Shown here in pieces: positions 28,972-39,076 of a stretch of DNA of 64,000 nt; within the stretch, counting starts at the first letter, position 1; each line of letters begins with the position of its first letter. The notes below the pieces were generated by a model, which was not told the DNA's origin, searched no databases, and saw only the letters and a program-made list of their open reading frames with translations. Source of the stretch: Acetobacter oeni (lineage in GTDB: Bacteria > Pseudomonadota > Alphaproteobacteria > Acetobacterales > Acetobacteraceae); NCBI RefSeq assembly GCF_011516825.1, contig NZ_WOTA01000007.1, forward strand, positions 62,001-126,000. The letters run 5' to 3'. The position numbers and the translations under genes are program-made.

Positions 28972-30012
28972 TCAGCGCGGACGCCCGTTCGTCCCCTGCG
29001 CCACGCCCTGATGCGCGACATTACTGGTCAGGGTTGAGCCATCGGACTGGAGCGATTGTGAACTGACCGGCTGCACGGGCGCCGCCGTCAGCGATGCCGG
29101 CGCATCGGCCCGACCGATGCCGCGCGCGGCGGACTGCGCCGGTGACATCGTTTCTTCCTGCGATGCCGCGCCCGGAGGTCCTTTGGTCGTACCCGGTTTC
29201 GGCGTGCTCGCTTCCAGCAGGCGATAACGCTTCAGATCGCTGTAGGCGAAACGATACCACTTGCTGCCCGGATAGTTATACGCCAGCACGATCCCGGTCC
29301 GGCGCGCCTCTCCGGTCAGGCCCAGATCGAGATACACCTCGACCAGCCGTTCCAGCGCCTCGGCCACATGGTTCGTGGTCTGGAAATCCTGCACCACGCG
29401 CTGATAACGCCCGATCGCGCCCTGATACGCCCGCTGCTGCTGATAATACCGCCCGACCAGCATTTCCTTACCGGCCAGATGATCACGGCACAGATCGATT
29501 TTCAGCTGGGCGTCACGCGCGTATTTTGACTGCGGGAATCGTGCGATCACGTCCTGCAGACGCGACATCGCCTCGGCAGTCATCTGCTGATCGCGATTCA
29601 CATCGCCGATCTGCTCATAATAACAGAGCGCCAGAAGATAAAAGGCATAGGCCCCGTCCGTGCTGGTCGGATGCAGTTCGATAAACCGGTCAAGCTGCTG
29701 CGCCGCCTCGGGATATTTGCTCTGGAGGTAATAAGCATACCCCTCCATGAGCTGGGCGTTGGCCGTGTAGCCGGAATACGGATAATTCTGCTGAAGAATT
29801 TCAAATTCCGCCGCCGCAAGCGCATAACGCCGTCCGCGCAGCGCATCGATTCCGTTGTTGTAATAGGCATCGGCGGAGGAAAGCTGAGGAACCTGCGGGG
29901 CTTTATTGCCGAATAGTGAGCAACCCGTCAGAAGCGTAAGTGTGGCGCACGCCGCCGTCGATGCCACTCTCGACAACACACTGGACGGGATGCGCGAGAT
30001 TGGCTGCGGCAC
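28972..30012 (-). CDS. bamD: outer membrane assembly lipoprotein BamD, 346 aa
   Basis: An essential lipoprotein of the BAM complex that inserts outer-membrane proteins. The signal sequence ends in a lipobox LTLLTGCSLFG (Cys31). TPR repeats follow: ADAYYNNGIDALRGRRYALAAAEFE, QLMEGYAYYLQSKYPEAAQQLDRFIELHP, and GRYYQQQRAYQGAIGRYQRVVQDF, as in the ComL/YfiO family. The C-terminal about 80 residues are a Pro/Ala/Ser-rich extension absent from the short E. coli protein. The start codon is GTG at 30012 with a weak ribosome site. It lies between lpxC and recN, a common order in related alphaproteobacteria. Confidence 0.93.
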   Translation of the reverse strand: MPQPISRIPSSVLSRVASTAACATLTLLTGCSLFGNKAPQVPQLSSADAYYNNGIDALRGRRYALAAAEFEILQQNYPYSGYTANAQLMEGYAYYLQSKYPEAAQQLDRFIELHPTSTDGAYAFYLLALCYYEQIGDVNRDQQMTAEAMSRLQDVIARFPQSKYARDAQLKIDLCRDHLAGKEMLVGRYYQQQRAYQGAIGRYQRVVQDFQTTNHVAEALERLVEVYLDLGLTGEARRTGIVLAYNYPGSKWYRFAYSDLKRYRLLEASTPKPGTTKGPPGAASQEETMSPAQSAARGIGRADAPASLTAAPVQPVSSQSLQSDGSTLTSNVAHQGVAQGTNGRPR

Positions 30013-30092
30013 GTATCAACTCACTGTTCAGACATGGCAATAAAGGTCATGCCTTATAACACGATTTACCGTGCCGGAAAGGCGCTCCCGCA

Positions 30093-30119
30093 ATCTGATT
30101 TGATCATTTAAAATCAGAT
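30093..30119. promoter_or_regulatory. 9-bp AT-rich inverted repeat upstream of bamD
   Basis: ATCTGATTT (30093-30101) and AAATCAGAT (30111-30119) are perfect inverted arms 9 nt apart, in the 189-nt gap between lpxC and bamD, 81 nt before the bamD start. It looks like an operator; no T-run follows on either strand that would make it a terminator. Confidence 0.4.
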
Positions 30120-30181
30120 CGCACAGGAACAAATACAGCCGACGCCGGAAGGCGAGTATTACAAACTATAATCGAGGCGTG

Positions 30182-30211
30182 AAAAACCCGGCAAAGGCCG
30201 CTCAGGCGGCC
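30182..30211 (-). terminator. terminator overlapping the lpxC stop codon
   Basis: On the minus strand GGCCGC (30211-30206) and GCGGCC (30201-30196) form a stem around a loop containing the TGA stop of lpxC, followed by TTTGCCGGGTTTTTC. The hairpin lies partly inside the coding sequence. Confidence 0.55.
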
Positions 30212-31233
30212 ACGCGGCGCGGTACCGCCGTGCCGGCCACACGCTTTTCAACCCACCGCCAGGCCGTGCGATCAGCAAACAGAGCAAGCAGAAGCTGATT
30301 GTTCAGCTGATGCCCGGATTTGTGTCCCACAAACTCGCCTCTCAGCCGCGCGCCCGCCAGATAAAGATCACCCACAGCGTCCAGCAGCTTATGCCGCACA
30401 AACTCATCCCGCGCCCGCAAACCGGTCGGATTCAGAATGTCCATTCCGTCCACGACAATCGCATTATCAAGAGATCCGCCAAGGGCAAGCCCGGCCCGGT
30501 GCAGCGCATCAATCTCGCGCCGGTCGGTAAACGTACGCGAAAATGACAGATCACGCCGGAACACGGTCTCATCAAGATCAACGGTCAGCTTCTGGCAGCC
30601 GATAGCCCCCGCCGCGAAATCAATCGTCATCTGAAGAGAAAGCCCGGACCCGGCGCCTGGACGAAGCATCGCGAAAGCATCACCGTTCTCAACCCGTAAC
30701 GGCTTCAGAATTTCGATCTCACGTCGTGGCTCATCCAGTTCGGCGATCCCCGCGCAATCGAGCAGAAACAGAAAATCAGCCGCCGAGCCATCCAGGACCG
30801 GAAGTTCAGGACCGTTGACGAAAATCCGCACATTATCGATGCCACGACCATGCAGGGCCGCCATCAGGTGCTCGATCGTTGCAACACGGTTATGGCTTAC
30901 GGCGGATTCACCAAGAACCGTGCTCAGCCGGGTGTCCACAACATTACCATAACAGGCAATCAGAGGCTGTGCCGCAATGTCAGTGCGCTGAAAAACGATG
31001 CCCGTATCTGCCGGAGCAGGCTCCATACGAAGACTGATCCGCGCCCCGGTATGCAGACCGATCCCTACACAGGAGATCGCGGACCGCAGCGTTTTCTGAT
31101 CCGCCAGGTTCACATCTGGAATTCGTGACACGAACGAGCCCGTCGGAAGAGTGCGGAATGAACGCGCGCCCGAAAAAAACGCCGTTTCGGTTGTGTCTGC
31201 AATCGTCGCCGGATCAAGACTGAGGCTTTCCAT
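30202..31233 (-). CDS. lpxC: UDP-3-O-acyl-N-acetylglucosamine deacetylase, 343 aa
   Basis: This zinc amidase catalyses the committed step of lipid A synthesis. Support: the core start QKTLRSAISCVGIGLHTGARISLRM (about 47-71), the Zn ligand in TIEHLMAALHGRGIDNVRIFVNGPELPVLDGSA, RARDEFVRHKLLDAVGDLYLAGA and the HKSGHQLNN motif with Zn and catalytic His. The first about 45 residues extend beyond the E. coli protein, so an internal start cannot be excluded. Upstream GAAAGAAAA is a weak ribosome site. It follows ftsZ, as in many proteobacteria. Confidence 0.96.
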   Translation of the reverse strand: MESLSLDPATIADTTETAFFSGARSFRTLPTGSFVSRIPDVNLADQKTLRSAISCVGIGLHTGARISLRMEPAPADTGIVFQRTDIAAQPLIACYGNVVDTRLSTVLGESAVSHNRVATIEHLMAALHGRGIDNVRIFVNGPELPVLDGSAADFLFLLDCAGIAELDEPRREIEILKPLRVENGDAFAMLRPGAGSGLSLQMTIDFAAGAIGCQKLTVDLDETVFRRDLSFSRTFTDRREIDALHRAGLALGGSLDNAIVVDGMDILNPTGLRARDEFVRHKLLDAVGDLYLAGARLRGEFVGHKSGHQLNNQLLLALFADRTAWRWVEKRVAGTAVPRRVAA

Positions 31234-31554
31234 TTTTCTTTCTCTTCAACCCTGTCGTGCTTCGATCACGAAACTCTTAAACTTTATTCAGAATACCAGC
31301 GGGGAGCGACGGTTCCAGTCAATGTTTATTGCGTCTTGTTTCGCTGGAGACAGACTGCCTTTTTCCCCGCAAATGCAACGATTTAACGTAGAGACTCCCC
31401 GAAAGTTCAGCGAAATGCCGCCCGGAATGTCCGGCTGGCGGAAATACAACGATACAAACCGTACACAGCAGAAAGCCGGAACGATGCCCGTTCCGGCTTT
31501 CTGAAAACATCCTCCGGCAGCGTTCAGCCCGCCCTTTAGGAAATCCCGGTCAGT
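31234..31554. other. 321-nt ftsZ-lpxC gap
   Basis: It contains the ftsZ terminator at 31470-31502 and must contain the lpxC promoter. The AT-rich stretch just above the lpxC start (31240-31300) is the likely promoter zone. No gene was found. Confidence 0.5.
31470..31502 (-). terminator. 13-bp perfect terminator hairpin between ftsZ and lpxC
   Basis: AGAAAGCCGGAAC (31470-31482) and GTTCCGGCTTTCT (31490-31502) pair perfectly around a 7-nt loop, about 50 nt past the ftsZ stop. The T-rich CTTTCT lies inside the stem, so it can work in both directions. It separates the dcw transcript from lpxC. Confidence 0.7.
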
Positions 31555-33111
31555 TCAGGAGGGGCGACGCATGAACGCGGGAATATCCAGACCACCGTCA
31601 TCAGCCTGCGCCGGACGTACGGTCGGCGAAGCCTGCGGAGGTGGCGCCGGATTAACCTGCGGAGCCGATGTCGTATGCGGGCGCGCGGGCTGCTGCTCCT
31701 GACGCGGCTCGGCAGGCCGGCGCAGAACACCGGTCATCATGCCAAACAGGCTGCGGGGCTGCTGCGGGGCAGGCGCAGGCTCAGGCGCGCGATGGGCCGC
31801 CGGACGAGAGGGGTCCGTAAACAGCCCCGCACGCGGTGACGCCGTATTATTGCGCGCCGGACCGGCCTGACCCGGCGCGGGGGCCTGCTGCCCGGGATCC
31901 ATGCTGAAATTCGGCGCCTGACGAACCGGCTGCTGCGGCGCGCCAAATCCCGATGCATGCTGCCCGGCGGCTGCCGGCGCCTGACCTCCCTGCTGTCCGC
32001 CAAACATCGGCGCCCCCTGATGCGGCATCCCCTGTCCGCCGGCATTCTGATCGACACCCTGCTGGCCGGCATAACCGCCATCGGTGCCCGTAGCCTGCAT
32101 CTGTTCGACATTGTCAACCGCCAGATGCGGACGCGCCGACGGAATATCGATACCCGTCGCCACAACCGATACGCGGATCTTGCCGTTCAGGTCCGGATCA
32201 ACCGCCGAACCGAAAATGATGTTCGCATCCTCGGCCACTTCCTCGCGAATGCGGTTGGCCGCCTGGTCCACCTCGAACAGCGTCATGTCGTCGCCGCCCG
32301 TGATGTTGATCAGCAGACCGCGCGCGCCACCCATGGACGTATCTTCCAGCAGCGGATTGGAAATCGCCGCCTCAGCCGCCAGCCGCGCGCGATCCTCGCC
32401 CTCGGCCTCGCCCGTGCCCATCATCGCCTTGCCCATCTCGGCCATGACAGTGCGGATGTCGGCGAAATCGAGATTGACCAGACCTGGCGCCATCATCAGA
32501 TCGGTCACGCCGCGCACGCCCATATAAAGGACGTTATCCGCCATCCGGAACGCATCCTTGTAGGTCGTGCGCTCATTGGCCATGCGGAAAAGGTTCTGAT
32601 TGGGAATGACGATCAGCGTATCGACATACTGCTGAAGCTCGGCAATGCCCTCCTCGGCAGCGCGTGCCCGGCGCGGCCCTTCAAAGCTGAACGGCTTCGT
32701 CACGACACCAACCGTCAGAATGCCCCGCTCACGCGCCATCCGCGCCACGATCGGCGCCGCCCCCGTCCCGGTGCCACCCCCCATGCCAGCCGTCACGAAA
32801 ACCATGTGCGCGCCGTCCAGATGACGCGCCAGTTCATCAGCGGCCTCCTCGGCAGCGGCCCGGCCAATCTCAGGCTTCGCGCCCGCGCCAAGACCCTGCG
32901 TCAGATGCGGACCAAGCTGAATGCGCCGGTCAGCCTTGCTATGCGTCAACTGCTGCGCATCCGTATTGGCGACAACAAACTCCACGCCCTTCAGATCAGC
33001 CTGAATCATGTTGTCCACAGCATTCGTGCCACCACCACCGACACCGATCACGGTGATCTTCGGGGTGAAATCAGCATGGGTCTGTGGCGGAACAGTCAGG
33101 TTGAGGGTCAT
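31555..33111 (-). CDS. ftsZ: cell division protein FtsZ, 518 aa
   Basis: The tubulin-like GTPase that forms the division ring. The GTPase core starts with [20 protein letters not shown] and includes the signature [18 protein letters not shown] (about residues 111-128) and the T7-loop region [11 protein letters not shown]. After residue about 325 comes a long Gln/Pro/Ala-rich disordered linker (about 180 residues) and the C-terminal peptide [13 protein letters not shown] that binds FtsA and other partners. The long linker is typical of alphaproteobacteria. AAGGAAG precedes the ATG. An 83-nt gap from ftsA may hold an extra promoter. Confidence 0.98.
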   Translation of the reverse strand: MTLNLTVPPQTHADFTPKITVIGVGGGGTNAVDNMIQADLKGVEFVVANTDAQQLTHSKADRRIQLGPHLTQGLGAGAKPEIGRAAAEEAADELARHLDGAHMVFVTAGMGGGTGTGAAPIVARMARERGILTVGVVTKPFSFEGPRRARAAEEGIAELQQYVDTLIVIPNQNLFRMANERTTYKDAFRMADNVLYMGVRGVTDLMMAPGLVNLDFADIRTVMAEMGKAMMGTGEAEGEDRARLAAEAAISNPLLEDTSMGGARGLLINITGGDDMTLFEVDQAANRIREEVAEDANIIFGSAVDPDLNGKIRVSVVATGIDIPSARPHLAVDNVEQMQATGTDGGYAGQQGVDQNAGGQGMPHQGAPMFGGQQGGQAPAAAGQHASGFGAPQQPVRQAPNFSMDPGQQAPAPGQAGPARNNTASPRAGLFTDPSRPAAHRAPEPAPAPQQPRSLFGMMTGVLRRPAEPRQEQQPARPHTTSAPQVNPAPPPQASPTVRPAQADDGGLDIPAFMRRPS

Positions 33112-33194
33112 TTACACTTCCTTGAACGAAACCGGGGATGGCGGGGTTCGGGATTCACTCCGTGAATCAAAATAATCAATATTCCCTTATCATA

Positions 33195-34565
33195 TTAGAC
33201 ACGGGCACGAATGAAAGAGACTAATTTATTTAAAACACCTCTGGGCGGCTCTTCAGCAAACTCAATATCACCAAACGGACGTTCTGCTGACGCAGCCCAG
33301 GCCAGAAGCCCCGCCGTCGTCGCAAAACCTGCCGCCGCGCACTGCTCCGGAAGCCCCGTTACACCGCCCGGACGACCCAGCCGGACCGGACGATTGAGCA
33401 CCCGGGCCGCAACAGATCCCACACCGTCAAGCATCGACGCGCCACCCGTCAGAATCACACGGCCGCCCGCAAGGCGGCCCAGCCCGGCACCGTCGAGACG
33501 ATCCCTGACCAGTTCGAATGTTTCCTCAATTCGTGGCCGGATTATGTCACCCAGCACCGCGCGAGGGATCGCCTCAAAACTCGGCGCGTCGCTGCCGGCA
33601 CGCTCAATGCGAATGGTCACGCCGTCATCCGTGTCACCGGACAGATCGGCATGACCATGCATCGTCTTCAGACGTTCGGCATTATCCGTAGATGTCCCCA
33701 GACCACGCGCAATATCCCGCGTGACATGCTCGCCGCCAATATTGATCTGCGCCGTATGCAGCAGCTGGCCTTCGGCAAAGACCGCCAGCGATGTCGTCCC
33801 GCCGCCCATGTCCACCACCGTCGTGCCGACCATGCGCTGATCCGCATCCGTCACCGCCAGCCCGGAGGCAAGCGGCGCCGACACCACGCCGTCCAGTTGC
33901 AGCTCCGCCCGGCTGAGCAGGGAATCCAGCGTCCGCAGCGCCGTCGCCGATGCGTCGATCACATGAAGCCGCGCCCGCAACTGATCGCAAAGATGTCCGC
34001 GCGGGTCAGTCACCCCGTCCGTTTCATCGACGGCAAAATCAAGCGGCAGCGTATGAATCACCGCGCGTCCGCCAGCCTGCGCCTTGATCCGGCCTTCCGT
34101 CACGATCCGCCGAATGTCGCTGTCCGTAATCTCACGACCGCCAATCGGCCAGTGAACATTGAAAAGCCTGCTCTCGGGCTGGCCGCATGACAGATTGACA
34201 ATCACCTTGTTCAGCGGCACCCCGGCTTCCCGCTCGGCATTGCCAACCACATGACGAATGATCGCTTCCGCCGCCTTCAGATCGACAACAGCGCCGTTCT
34301 TCACACCGCTCGACCGCAGCCACCCGTGCCCCAGAACCTTCAGCGTTCCGTTCGGCTCGCCCTTGCCGATCAGACAGGTAATCTTCGTGGAGCCGATGTC
34401 GAGAACACCGACAATCCTGTTCCGCCAGACACGCGGCTCCGGACGGGTCTCCGGCGGCTCCCCGTGATTGCGACCCGTAATGCGAAGACGCCGCTCACGT
34501 CCCGTTAAAGAAGCAGCCGCCGTCGAAAGCGACGAAGGAGTTCCCGTAACCACCAGATCTTTCAT
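33195..34565 (-). CDS. ftsA: cell division protein FtsA, 456 aa
   Basis: An actin-like ATPase that tethers FtsZ to the membrane. Actin-fold motifs: VGVLDIGSTKITCLIGKG (phosphate 1, about residues 51-68), VVDMGGGTTSLAVFAEGQ (phosphate 2) and VILTGGASMLDGV (adenosine). The C-terminal GVLNKLVSFIRARV is a basic amphipathic helix expected to be the membrane target sequence. The N-terminal about 45 residues (Ser/Thr/Arg rich) extend beyond the E. coli protein. Its ATG overlaps the ftsQ stop in ATGA, supporting translational coupling. Confidence 0.96.
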   Translation of the reverse strand: MKDLVVTGTPSSLSTAAASLTGRERRLRITGRNHGEPPETRPEPRVWRNRIVGVLDIGSTKITCLIGKGEPNGTLKVLGHGWLRSSGVKNGAVVDLKAAEAIIRHVVGNAEREAGVPLNKVIVNLSCGQPESRLFNVHWPIGGREITDSDIRRIVTEGRIKAQAGGRAVIHTLPLDFAVDETDGVTDPRGHLCDQLRARLHVIDASATALRTLDSLLSRAELQLDGVVSAPLASGLAVTDADQRMVGTTVVDMGGGTTSLAVFAEGQLLHTAQINIGGEHVTRDIARGLGTSTDNAERLKTMHGHADLSGDTDDGVTIRIERAGSDAPSFEAIPRAVLGDIIRPRIEETFELVRDRLDGAGLGRLAGGRVILTGGASMLDGVGSVAARVLNRPVRLGRPGGVTGLPEQCAAAGFATTAGLLAWAASAERPFGDIEFAEEPPRGVLNKLVSFIRARV

Positions 34566-35674
34566 GCCGGCATAACCCCTTCTTTCATTTCCGCTCCCCC
34601 GTTCTGCTCCCGGGGCGCCCCGGATCGCGTCCGCTCCCGTGACGATTCTCCGTCAGCCGGGCCCGCCGGAGCCGGATCACCATTCCGCAAGTCGGAATGA
34701 GCCGCCGGCACAGACGGACGTACACCATCGTGATTAACAGAACCGGTATCGCTCGCGGCGCCATTGTCCTTCAGAGCCGCCCCCGACCCCGCATCCTGCT
34801 TCTGATCGTTCGTCGCATCCGCATCAGCCGCCGCGGGGCGCTCGCGAATGGTCATACGATCCGGAAGCCGCAGATCGATAATCTCCACCGGACGATCCAG
34901 CAGCCCGAACCGCTTCTGCAATGAGGCAAGGCGGTTCAGCGCCGGAACCTCCTCAGCTTCCGGCAGATAAACAATCGTCCCGTCCTTCAGCGTCAGCGTC
35001 CACCGCCGCGCCCCGACCAGCGTCGCCGCCGTCATCCGTGAACTGACTTCCGGAACTTTCCCGACCGCATCAAGCAATTCCGCGGCCTCGTGGTCAGCGC
35101 CCTCTCCAACCACAAGCGGCAACTGCATGAACGCCCGCGCATCCTTGCCCGTCATCCCCTTGTCCGGCACCGGATTGCCATCATGGTCGATCAGAACAAA
35201 ACGCCCGTTATGCTGCCACACCGCAAAAGGCGGACGCTCGATCAGACGCACGACAATCAGACCGGACAGATGACGCTCAACACTGGCATGATCGACAAAC
35301 GGCAGATCGTCCAGCCGCTTCCGTGCCGCCGCGACATCGAACTCAAGCATCGGAGCGCCAACGGAAATTCCCAGCGCGCCCTTAATGGAATCGAGACTGG
35401 TAAGATTCTGCCCCTCAATCCGGATCGCCGTCACTTTCAGCGGAATTTCCGACTCAATCTTCGACCGCAAAGGCGCAAGCATCGTCTGCGTCCCGTGCAT
35501 CTTCAGAAAAATCGTCCCGCCGATCCCGAGAACGGCCACCCCCCCGAAAAGCCGCAGCATATGCCTGTGACGACGCGCAAACAGCATAAGCCGGGACGGC
35601 CTGTCCGCCCGACTCGTCTGCCGGAAGCGATTGCCTCCGGGCGGCTCGTTGCGAGGGGAGGGGCCTCTGCTCAC
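34562..35674 (-). CDS. ftsQ: cell division protein FtsQ, 370 aa
   Basis: A bitopic protein linking early and late divisome parts. From the GTG at 35674 there is a basic cytoplasmic tail, one membrane helix (about 40-60, LRLFGGVAVLGIGGTIFL), a POTRA domain (LKVTAIRIEGQNLTSLDSIKGA) and the FtsQ beta domain with VERHLSGLIVVRLIERPPFAVW and FVLIDHDGNPV. The C-terminal about 90 residues are an Asp/Ala/Pro/Gly-rich disordered tail unlike most FtsQ proteins. The GTG is chosen because it overlaps the ddl stop in GTGA, matching the 4-nt overlap pattern of the neighbours. Confidence 0.92.
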   Translation of the reverse strand: MSRGPSPRNEPPGGNRFRQTSRADRPSRLMLFARRHRHMLRLFGGVAVLGIGGTIFLKMHGTQTMLAPLRSKIESEIPLKVTAIRIEGQNLTSLDSIKGALGISVGAPMLEFDVAAARKRLDDLPFVDHASVERHLSGLIVVRLIERPPFAVWQHNGRFVLIDHDGNPVPDKGMTGKDARAFMQLPLVVGEGADHEAAELLDAVGKVPEVSSRMTAATLVGARRWTLTLKDGTIVYLPEAEEVPALNRLASLQKRFGLLDRPVEIIDLRLPDRMTIRERPAAADADATNDQKQDAGSGAALKDNGAASDTGSVNHDGVRPSVPAAHSDLRNGDPAPAGPADGESSRERTRSGAPREQNGGAEMKEGVMPA

Positions 35675-36648
35675 CGTCGCGCCGTCTCCGCCCGGTTCAG
35701 CGCATCCTGCACCAGCCGGTCGCAAAGCTCTTCAAAAGACACGCCGCAATACGCCGCCTGCTCGGGAAGCAGCGAGGTCGGCGTCATCCCCGGCTGGGTG
35801 TTGACCTCCAGCAGGATCAGACGCCCCGGACCATCCCCGCAATCCGTGTCATCATACCGGAAATCCGACCGCGACGCCCCGGCACACCCCAGCGCCCGAT
35901 GCGCCGCAACCGCTATCCCGCAGGCCCGCTCAAAGGCTTCCGGATGGATCTCCGCCGGCAATACATGCCGGCTGCCGCCATCACCATATTTCGCGTCGTA
36001 ATCGTAGAAATCATGCCCGCCCGACGCATTCGGCGTAATATCCGTCACCGTCAGCGCACGTGGCCCGGCGGCATCGTCGTCCAGAACGCCCACCGTAATC
36101 TCACGCCCCGGAATAAACTCCTCCACCAGCGCCACCGGCCCGAACGTCCAGCCGGAAACGATCCGCTCCCGCTGGTTCGATCCCTCCCGCACGATCGACA
36201 CGCCCACCGATGATCCCTCATCCAGCGGCTTGACGACGTAAGGCACGGGCAACGGATCACCCGCCGCCAGCTCACCGATCGCAATCGTCCGCCCTTCGGC
36301 CACCGGCAATCCCGCCGCCATAAAAACGGAGCGGGACGCCGCCTTGTCCATCGCCGTGGCCGAGGCCCGGATGCCCGAATGCGTGTAAGGCAGCCCCACC
36401 CACTCCAGCACACCCTGAACAGCCCCGTCCTCGCCGAACCGGCCATGCAGCGCGTTGAAGACGACGTCCGGCTTCTGCTCCTCCAGCCCGGCAACAAGCG
36501 CCGCCAGATCCCGCGTCACATCCAGCCCCTGAGCCTCATGCCCCGCCGCCCGCAGCGCTGCCACCACGCCCGCGCCGGAGGACACACTCACCTCCCGCTC
36601 AGCCGAAGCGCCTCCCATCAGAACCGTTACGCGCCGCGAAATGCTCAT
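35671..36648 (-). CDS. ddl: D-alanine--D-alanine ligase, 325 aa
   Basis: An ATP-grasp enzyme forming the D-Ala-D-Ala dipeptide for MurF. Motifs: VLMGGASAEREVSVSSG at the N-terminus, HGRFGEDGAVQGVLEWVGLPYTHSG (substrate site), YVVKPLDEGSSVGVS (ATP-binding Lys and glycine loop), VEEFIPGREITVGVLD, and ILLEVNTQPGMTPTSLLPEQA (metal-binding Glu/Asn and the C-terminal loop). The length is normal. Both ends overlap neighbours by 4 nt (murB stop/ddl ATG, ddl stop/ftsQ GTG). Confidence 0.97.
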   Translation of the reverse strand: MSISRRVTVLMGGASAEREVSVSSGAGVVAALRAAGHEAQGLDVTRDLAALVAGLEEQKPDVVFNALHGRFGEDGAVQGVLEWVGLPYTHSGIRASATAMDKAASRSVFMAAGLPVAEGRTIAIGELAAGDPLPVPYVVKPLDEGSSVGVSIVREGSNQRERIVSGWTFGPVALVEEFIPGREITVGVLDDDAAGPRALTVTDITPNASGGHDFYDYDAKYGDGGSRHVLPAEIHPEAFERACGIAVAAHRALGCAGASRSDFRYDDTDCGDGPGRLILLEVNTQPGMTPTSLLPEQAAYCGVSFEELCDRLVQDALNRAETARR

Positions 36649-37646
36649 GCCACCGGCTCCTCAATGCTGTTGACGGACTCACCCGCCGCAGGCAGCCCGA
36701 TCCGCCTGATCTCCCAGTGCAGCGTTACACCGGACGTCTCCAGAACCCGCCGCCGCACCGTCTCGCCCAGCGTCTCCAGATCCGCCGCCGTCGCATCGCC
36801 CGTGTTGATCAGAAAGTTGCAGTGCTTTTCACTCACCTGCGCCCCGCCCGCCGTCAGCCCGCGACACCCGGCGGCATCGATCAGCTGCCAGGCCTTCATC
36901 CCGGACACTTCCGGTTCGGGATTGCGAAACGTCGATCCCCCCGTCCGTGCCCGCACCGGTTGCGAACCTTCCCGTGCCGCGCGAACACCCGCAATCCGCT
37001 CTTTCACCTCAGCCGGATCGGCAGGCTCGGCCCGCAAACGCGCCCGCACCACAACCGCCCCGTCCGGCAATGCCGACCGCCGGTAACCGAACCGCAGCGC
37101 CGACGCCGGAAGCCGCATCAGCGTGCCATCCCGCGAGATAATCTCCGCCCAGTCCAGAACCGCAGCCATGTCCGAGCCATACGCCCCGGCATTCATCCGC
37201 ACCGCGCCGCCGATGGAACCTGGAATGCCGGCCAGAAACTCCAGCCCGCCCAGACCCGCCGCCGCCGCCGTCTCCGCCACGGTCGCATCCAGCGCCGCGC
37301 CGCCGGCAATCACCGCACCCGGCTCGACCTCAATCTTCGCAAACCCGCCGCCAGGCCGGATCACCAGCCCTGGCACTCCGCCATCGCGAATGATCACATT
37401 CGAACACGCACCCAGCACAAGCACCGGCAATTCAGGCGAAAACCGCCGCATCGCCATCGCCAGATCATCCGCGTGCGCCGGCTGAAACAGACACTCCGCA
37501 GCCCCGCCAACACGAAACCAGGTACGCTGCCCAAGTGGCTGATCCACCGAAACCCGCCCGCGCACGCCGGCAAGCATCGCAGCCAGCACAGACCCGGGAG
37601 AGCCCGCGGGATCAGTTTTCTTCGCTCCGGCCCGCGCAGAACTCAT
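36645..37646 (-). CDS. murB: UDP-N-acetylenolpyruvoylglucosamine reductase, 333 aa
   Basis: A flavoenzyme (FAD, NADPH) that makes UDP-MurNAc. FAD-binding motifs are [30 protein letters not shown] and [35 protein letters not shown] carries the catalytic Ser and is followed by [24 protein letters not shown]. The C-terminal Glu is in the final LHWEIRRIG. It appears to be the short, type II-like MurB common in alphaproteobacteria. It overlaps murC and ddl by 4 nt each. Confidence 0.97.
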   Translation of the reverse strand: MSSARAGAKKTDPAGSPGSVLAAMLAGVRGRVSVDQPLGQRTWFRVGGAAECLFQPAHADDLAMAMRRFSPELPVLVLGACSNVIIRDGGVPGLVIRPGGGFAKIEVEPGAVIAGGAALDATVAETAAAAGLGGLEFLAGIPGSIGGAVRMNAGAYGSDMAAVLDWAEIISRDGTLMRLPASALRFGYRRSALPDGAVVVRARLRAEPADPAEVKERIAGVRAAREGSQPVRARTGGSTFRNPEPEVSGMKAWQLIDAAGCRGLTAGGAQVSEKHCNFLINTGDATAADLETLGETVRRRVLETSGVTLHWEIRRIGLPAAGESVNSIEEPVA

Positions 37647-39076
37647 GCCGCGCAGCCACCCTTCTGGCCCGACTGCATTGCAGTCAGCTCACCCGGCAGC
37701 GACTGCGCCCAGTTTGTGATCGTGCCCGCGCCCAGACACACCACATAGTCGCCCGGCTTCGCCATCGCATTAATCATCTCGGGCAGATGCGCCGGGTCCG
37801 TCAGCGGCACCACGGACCGATGCCCGCTCTCGCGCAGACCGTCCACCAGCCAGTCCCGGTCCACGCCGTCGATCGGCGCCTCGCCCGCCGCATAAACATC
37901 GGCCACGATGACGGAGTCCGCATCGTTCATGCAGGTGCAGAAATCACTGAACAGCGTCTGCAACCGCGAATACCGATGCGGCTGCACCACCGCGATCACC
38001 TTCCGCGCTCCGGCCTGCCGCGCCGCCTTCAGCACCGCCGCGATCTCCACCGGATGATGGCCGTAATCGTCAATCACCGTAATGCCGCCCGCTTCGCCCG
38101 TGCGGGTGAAACGTCGCTTCACGCCCTTGAACGCCGCCAGACCGGAGCGGATCGTCGCGTCGTCAATGTTCATTTCGGTCGCGACAGCAATCGCCGCCAG
38201 CGCGTTCTGAACATTGTGGTTGCCCAGCATCGGCAGCCGGAACGGCCCCGCCCGACGCGTCCGTCGCTGCGTCCGGTCCGTGATCTGAACTTCAAACGTC
38301 GCGCCCAGCTTGTCGGTAATAACCTTTTCCGCCCGCACATCCGCCTGCGGCGAGAAGCCGTAAGTGACGATCCGATGGTCTGAAAGACGCGGAATCATCT
38401 GCTGCACCGCCGGATGGTCGATGCAGAGAACAGCAAATCCGTAAAACGGAACATTGGAAACGAACTGATCGTAAGCCGCCTCCATCGCCTCGCCAGAGCC
38501 CCAGTGATCCAGATGCTCCGGGTCCATATTAGTCACAACCGAAATCACCGACGGAAGACGCAGGAACGATCCGTCGCTCTCATCCGCCTCAACCACCATC
38601 CACTCGCCCTTGCCCATGCGCGTGTTGGTGCCATACGCCTCGATGATCCCGCCATTGATCACCGTCGGGTCCAGCTTGCCGGCCTCCAGCACCGCCGCAA
38701 TCAGACTCGTCGTCGTCGTCTTGCCATGCGTGCCGCCCACCGCGACCGACCAGCGCAGACGCATCAGCTCAGCCAGCATCTCCGCCCGCCGCACAACCGG
38801 AATCAGACGGCTCCGCGCCGCCACTACTTCCGGATTGTCCCGGCTCACAGCCGTAGAAATCACCACAACCTGCGCCGTGCCAAGATTGGCCGCGTCATGC
38901 CCGATCGTCACATGAATGCCCGCAGCCCGCAGCCGCCGCACATTCGCGTTCTCGGCCAGGTCAGACCCCTGCACCACATAACCAAGCAGATGCAGCACCT
39001 CGGCAATCCCCGACATGCCGATGCCGCCGATCCCGACGAAATGAATGGTGCCGATGGTCAGCGGCAAGGCTCTCAT
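37643..39076 (-). CDS. murC: UDP-N-acetylmuramate--L-alanine ligase, 477 aa
   Basis: It adds L-Ala to UDP-MurNAc, the first Mur ligase step. The N-terminal Rossmann domain starts [18 protein letters not shown], the ATP-binding P-loop is [20 protein letters not shown] (about 107-126), and [12 protein letters not shown] and [13 protein letters not shown] with [14 protein letters not shown] are further Mur ligase motifs. The length is normal. Both ends overlap neighbours (murG stop and murB start) by 4 nt. Confidence 0.98.
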   Translation of the reverse strand: MRALPLTIGTIHFVGIGGIGMSGIAEVLHLLGYVVQGSDLAENANVRRLRAAGIHVTIGHDAANLGTAQVVVISTAVSRDNPEVVAARSRLIPVVRRAEMLAELMRLRWSVAVGGTHGKTTTTSLIAAVLEAGKLDPTVINGGIIEAYGTNTRMGKGEWMVVEADESDGSFLRLPSVISVVTNMDPEHLDHWGSGEAMEAAYDQFVSNVPFYGFAVLCIDHPAVQQMIPRLSDHRIVTYGFSPQADVRAEKVITDKLGATFEVQITDRTQRRTRRAGPFRLPMLGNHNVQNALAAIAVATEMNIDDATIRSGLAAFKGVKRRFTRTGEAGGITVIDDYGHHPVEIAAVLKAARQAGARKVIAVVQPHRYSRLQTLFSDFCTCMNDADSVIVADVYAAGEAPIDGVDRDWLVDGLRESGHRSVVPLTDPAHLPEMINAMAKPGDYVVCLGAGTITNWAQSLPGELTAMQSGQKGGCAA

